Shown here: piece after piece, positions 61,317-64,000 of the stretch | How positions within the stretch are numbered: position 1 is the first letter of the stretch | Layout: each line of letters starts with the position of its first letter | NCBI GenBank assembly: GCA_036186865.1 | Contig: AP025069.1 | Span: forward strand, 19,978,122 to 20,042,121 | Reading direction: 5' to 3' | Source: Eustoma russellianum | Lineage: Eukaryota > Streptophyta > Magnoliopsida > Gentianales > Gentianaceae | Length of the DNA stretch: 64,000 nt | The notes under the pieces: generated by a model | Databases searched by the model: none | What the model saw: the letters and a program-made list of their open reading frames with translations, nothing else | What the model was told of the DNA's origin: nothing | Made by a program: the position numbers and the translations under genes

Positions 61317-63868
61317 TGTTGGACCGTGCACCTGCAATAAACACCACTAGAGGGGGGGGGGGTGAATAATGGTTAGCGGAAATTACACTACAACCCTTTG
61401 TTAAAATCCCCTTTGAAAACAGAATCTGAGACCACCTCAGATTCAGAACCTGTTTTTCAAAAATTCACAAATAATTGTACACAACTCCAAAAATTATGAA
61501 ACTTTTCAGAATTGAACTTCAATGAGTTAACAAGACTCTTTCCAGAAATCAGACAAAAAGAAGATCGTTTGACCCTTCAAACAAATAAAAAGACTCAGAT
61601 GGTCAATCTGGACAGAATTGGACAGAATGTTGCTGATTTTGCAAATAGTGTTTCTATTTGAATACTCAACCAAACAGGTTGATCTTTATATCAAAACACT
61701 CCTTAAGATGTGTAGATAAAGTTTCCAAAAGGCCCTGACCTTAAACGATTCTTGAAAAATACAGAATTTAAGTTTTCTCAAAACTGGTCAGATTGCAGCC
61801 AGATTGGAGCAGTTATCTTGCAAAGACTGAAAGACTAACTTTCCCTTGCTCAAATCAAGTGATTCTTGTTGCAAATAGCTAACAGTCTGAAGTATAACTC
61901 CACCAAAAATCACGAATTTTGAAAATGTTTAGCTATTTTTTCAAATTGTGTGAAGTTGGGTGAAAACTGCAGTCAAAAACGGGCAGAAAACAGAAATAAA
62001 GAAACAAGAGAAGTACACCGAGGATTTATCCTGGTTCGGTCAATGTGACCTACTCCAGTCCCAAGGAACACCTTTCCTTGGATTTCACTATGAAATGAGC
62101 ACCTTACAACAAGAGCCAAGCTTGATCCTAGGGTTATACACCAACCCTACTCAAGACTTGGATAATCACCTTCTAAGCAACACTTAGTTGCAACTCCTCT
62201 AACACCTATTGATGTAGCCTTATAAAGATGGCTAATCAATCTTACAAATGAAGCTCAAGAGGCTTGTAGCACAACAAAAATATCAAGAACACCTTTGCTA
62301 CAACAAAATACAACAACAAGAACAAGAAGATGAATATGAAAGCTATAGAATGCTTGTGAGCTTCAAGTATGTTTCATCTTCTTCACCAATGCCTCTATTT
62401 ATAGTGTGATTTGAGCTTTGAAGATAAGAATGCCAATGTGTCATCATCTTCATCATCAACTCCAAATGTCTTCTCATCATTGGTTGGCTTTGTACACTTG
62501 GCAAAATAAAACACCATGATTGGTCCACCTTGGCAAAATGATGTGGCCGATTTTTCCACCTTGGATTTATCATAATTATCTTTTGCAACATGTAGATAAT
62601 AAGAAGAAGATAATGCACCAAAATACCTCAACTTCTATCTTGAGAATAGGCATGTGGGAGAAGACCATTTCAAAACAAAAATTCAGCTCCAACTTTGAAT
62701 GTAGCCGTTGGCTACCATGCACTTTTGCAAAAATAATTTTTGCTTTTTCTTAATAAAAATAAGGAAGGATATTATCACCAAATTATCTCCAACTTCAAGC
62801 ACCATAATAGGACATGTGAAGTCTTCATTTGACTTCAAAAATCTGCTGAAAATTCCGAAGAAAAGCACATAACCGTTGGGTATATTTTTAAAATATCCAA
62901 GTTGGCATTTTTGCCAACTAGCTCCTTTTTGGTTGGTCCACTTGTCTCCAACTCATAAAATGAAATCCACATCATATCCACCTTATCAATCACGTTTTTT
63001 TCACATATATATAAGTGTAGCAACTCAGATTTTTTAGAAGAAATAAATAGATAACAATTGACAAGATTATGTCAACATGTAACACCGAAATTCCCCAATA
63101 TTTCTTCTAATATGTTGAGATCATTTCCACACCTTTGACACCTTTAACATCTCTAAAAAATGATGATAAATGTTCTCTTATAACATATATAAGAGAGTCT
63201 TCAAGAAAAAATAGAATGTGACATCTCAAATCGTCACATATCCAGCTATAGTCAATAATATCATCGGTTGAGAGAATAAGATATAAGATCACCATATTAT
63301 CTTCAAAATAATAATAATACAGCTCCAGAATGAAGATAATAATATGCTCAAGAGATTCCTTGAGTAAAAATACCAAAAATACCCTTGGGGGTAAAATGAC
63401 CAAAATACCCCTGGTGTGAGAAAACTCCAGAAATGACCCCGATTATCAGAAATAACCATGATACCAACTTTGTCATCATAAATAGTATAAGAATGCACCC
63501 TTGAAATATTTTCACCATATCATGTTCCTACAAAACTTAAAATACCAATTTTGCCCTTTTTGGTAAGTTGTAGAAACTTCCAAGGCACGTTAGTCACAAG
63601 ACAATAATAATCACCAAAAACACATAATAAGCACATAATTAACATGTATAAATCATGTACAAATGAAAACAATCATTTTAACACATTTTAGAAAATTATT
63701 TCTAAAAACCCTAGACATCGATCGATCGAAGTGCAATAACCTGAGAGATCGATGTCAACTTTTTCAACTTTTTCAACTTCTAATCGCATATAACACTGTG
63801 TGACATTTTTAAGTATTCACCACTTAAAATGATGACTTTGAAAATTATCCAAACATATTTCTCAACAG
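61317..63868 (-). repeat. Sirevirus A 5' LTR
   Basis: 2552 bp. It differs from the 3' LTR by scattered substitutions and a few small indels (for example CAAATGAAAGCTAAC against CAAATAGCTAAC near 61875). TATA box CTATTTATAG at 62395-62404 on the minus strand would drive element transcription toward lower coordinates. Confidence 0.97.
62395..62404 (-). promoter_or_regulatory. Sirevirus A 5' LTR TATA box
   Basis: CTATAAATAG in element sense, about 370 bp upstream of the conserved TTTATCCTGGTTCGG block (62025) and 1.08 kb upstream of the primer site. Confidence 0.7.
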
Positions 63869-64000
63869 TGTTATTAAGGAAGATATATATATATATGGAG
63901 TACATGGTGTTGGTTCGTTCATTAAGCTTTAGGAGTAAACCCAACCAACTCTTAGTAAGAACCATCAAGGGAATGATAGATAAAGGAATAAAGAGTTCAT
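63869..64000 (-). mobile_element. sequence X, right part
   Basis: Resumes after target duplication GTGTT with a short (TA)n tract. No recognisable feature; continues beyond the window. Confidence 0.3.

Larger units (their letters stand above)
53016..63868 (-). mobile_element. Sirevirus A: nearly intact 10.85 kb element
   Basis: Minus strand, 5' LTR 61317-63868, 3' LTR 53016-55562, target duplication GTGTT (53011-53015 and 63869-63873). The primer site TGGTATCAGAGCCA (complement of 61301-61314) adjoins the 5' LTR and a polypurine tract (complement of CTCCCCCTTTTGG) the 3' LTR. gag and pol share one frame but are separated by two stop codons 30 bases apart (TAA at 59052-59054, TAG at 59022-59024). 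There is no env-like ORF: only 252 bp lie between the pol stop and the 3' LTR. Long LTRs, coiled-coil Gag and polypurine context define it as a Sirevirus (Maximus/SIRE). Confidence 0.97.

Noticed and set aside
53662..63023. Pairs of identical small ORFs (for example 75 and 92 codons) in both Sirevirus A LTRs
   Set aside because: They are duplicated only because the LTRs are duplicated; no coding signal.

Overview
This window is nuclear DNA from a flowering plant, most likely a eudicot. The signs are a host gene with eight short exons and long AT-rich introns, layered Ty1/copia and Ty3/gypsy LTR retrotransposons primed from initiator tRNA-Met, Sirevirus-type elements, RTE-type LINEs, tRNA-derived and Au-like SINEs, MITEs and many (TA)n tracts. 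I see no bacterial gene, CRISPR array, rRNA gene or intact tRNA gene. The species cannot be named from the sequence.

Layout. 1-7700: a decayed copia 3' end, a Tourist-like MITE with TTA target duplication, a 3.0 kb Sirevirus-type solo LTR with a 5-bp target duplication, and two foldback elements. 7729-13957: a complete but defective copia element (copia-1) inserted in a (TA)n tract. 14000-19800: microsatellites, two tRNA-derived SINEs and a 49-bp SINE stub, a fragment of a group A (ABI5-like) bZIP gene, and a degenerate LTR. 19901-40059 (+): the one host gene that looks functional, an eIF5-mimic / W2-domain (BZW, 5MP) protein of 410 aa in eight exons. Its intron 4 (3.8 kb) holds a LINE carrying two SINE fragments. 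Its intron 6 (12.25 kb) holds a hairpin-bearing DNA element, a second LINE split by a gypsy element, and a gag-less copia element (copia-2) with almost identical LTRs. 40060-41290: 3' end of that gene and a foldback element.

41297-64000 is one nest, all in minus orientation. A Del/Tekay-type gypsy element is interrupted by an old Sirevirus (C). C is interrupted by Sirevirus B. B is interrupted at 52148 by an unidentified LTR-like sequence (X). X is interrupted by a nearly intact young Sirevirus (A, 53016-63868, target duplication GTGTT). Right-hand remainders of X, B, C and the gypsy element are predicted beyond the window.

How it works together: the host gene keeps its reading frame and splice sites despite about 16 kb of inserted DNA in its introns. 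Almost everything else is transposon sequence. The most informative points are the two copia elements whose LTR pairs are nearly identical although their coding regions are broken (copied in trans?), palindromic ATCGAT-rich and CATGCTGAAA-type arrays in Sirevirus LTRs, a GC-AG intron, and the five-level nest. I found no convincing new biological system.
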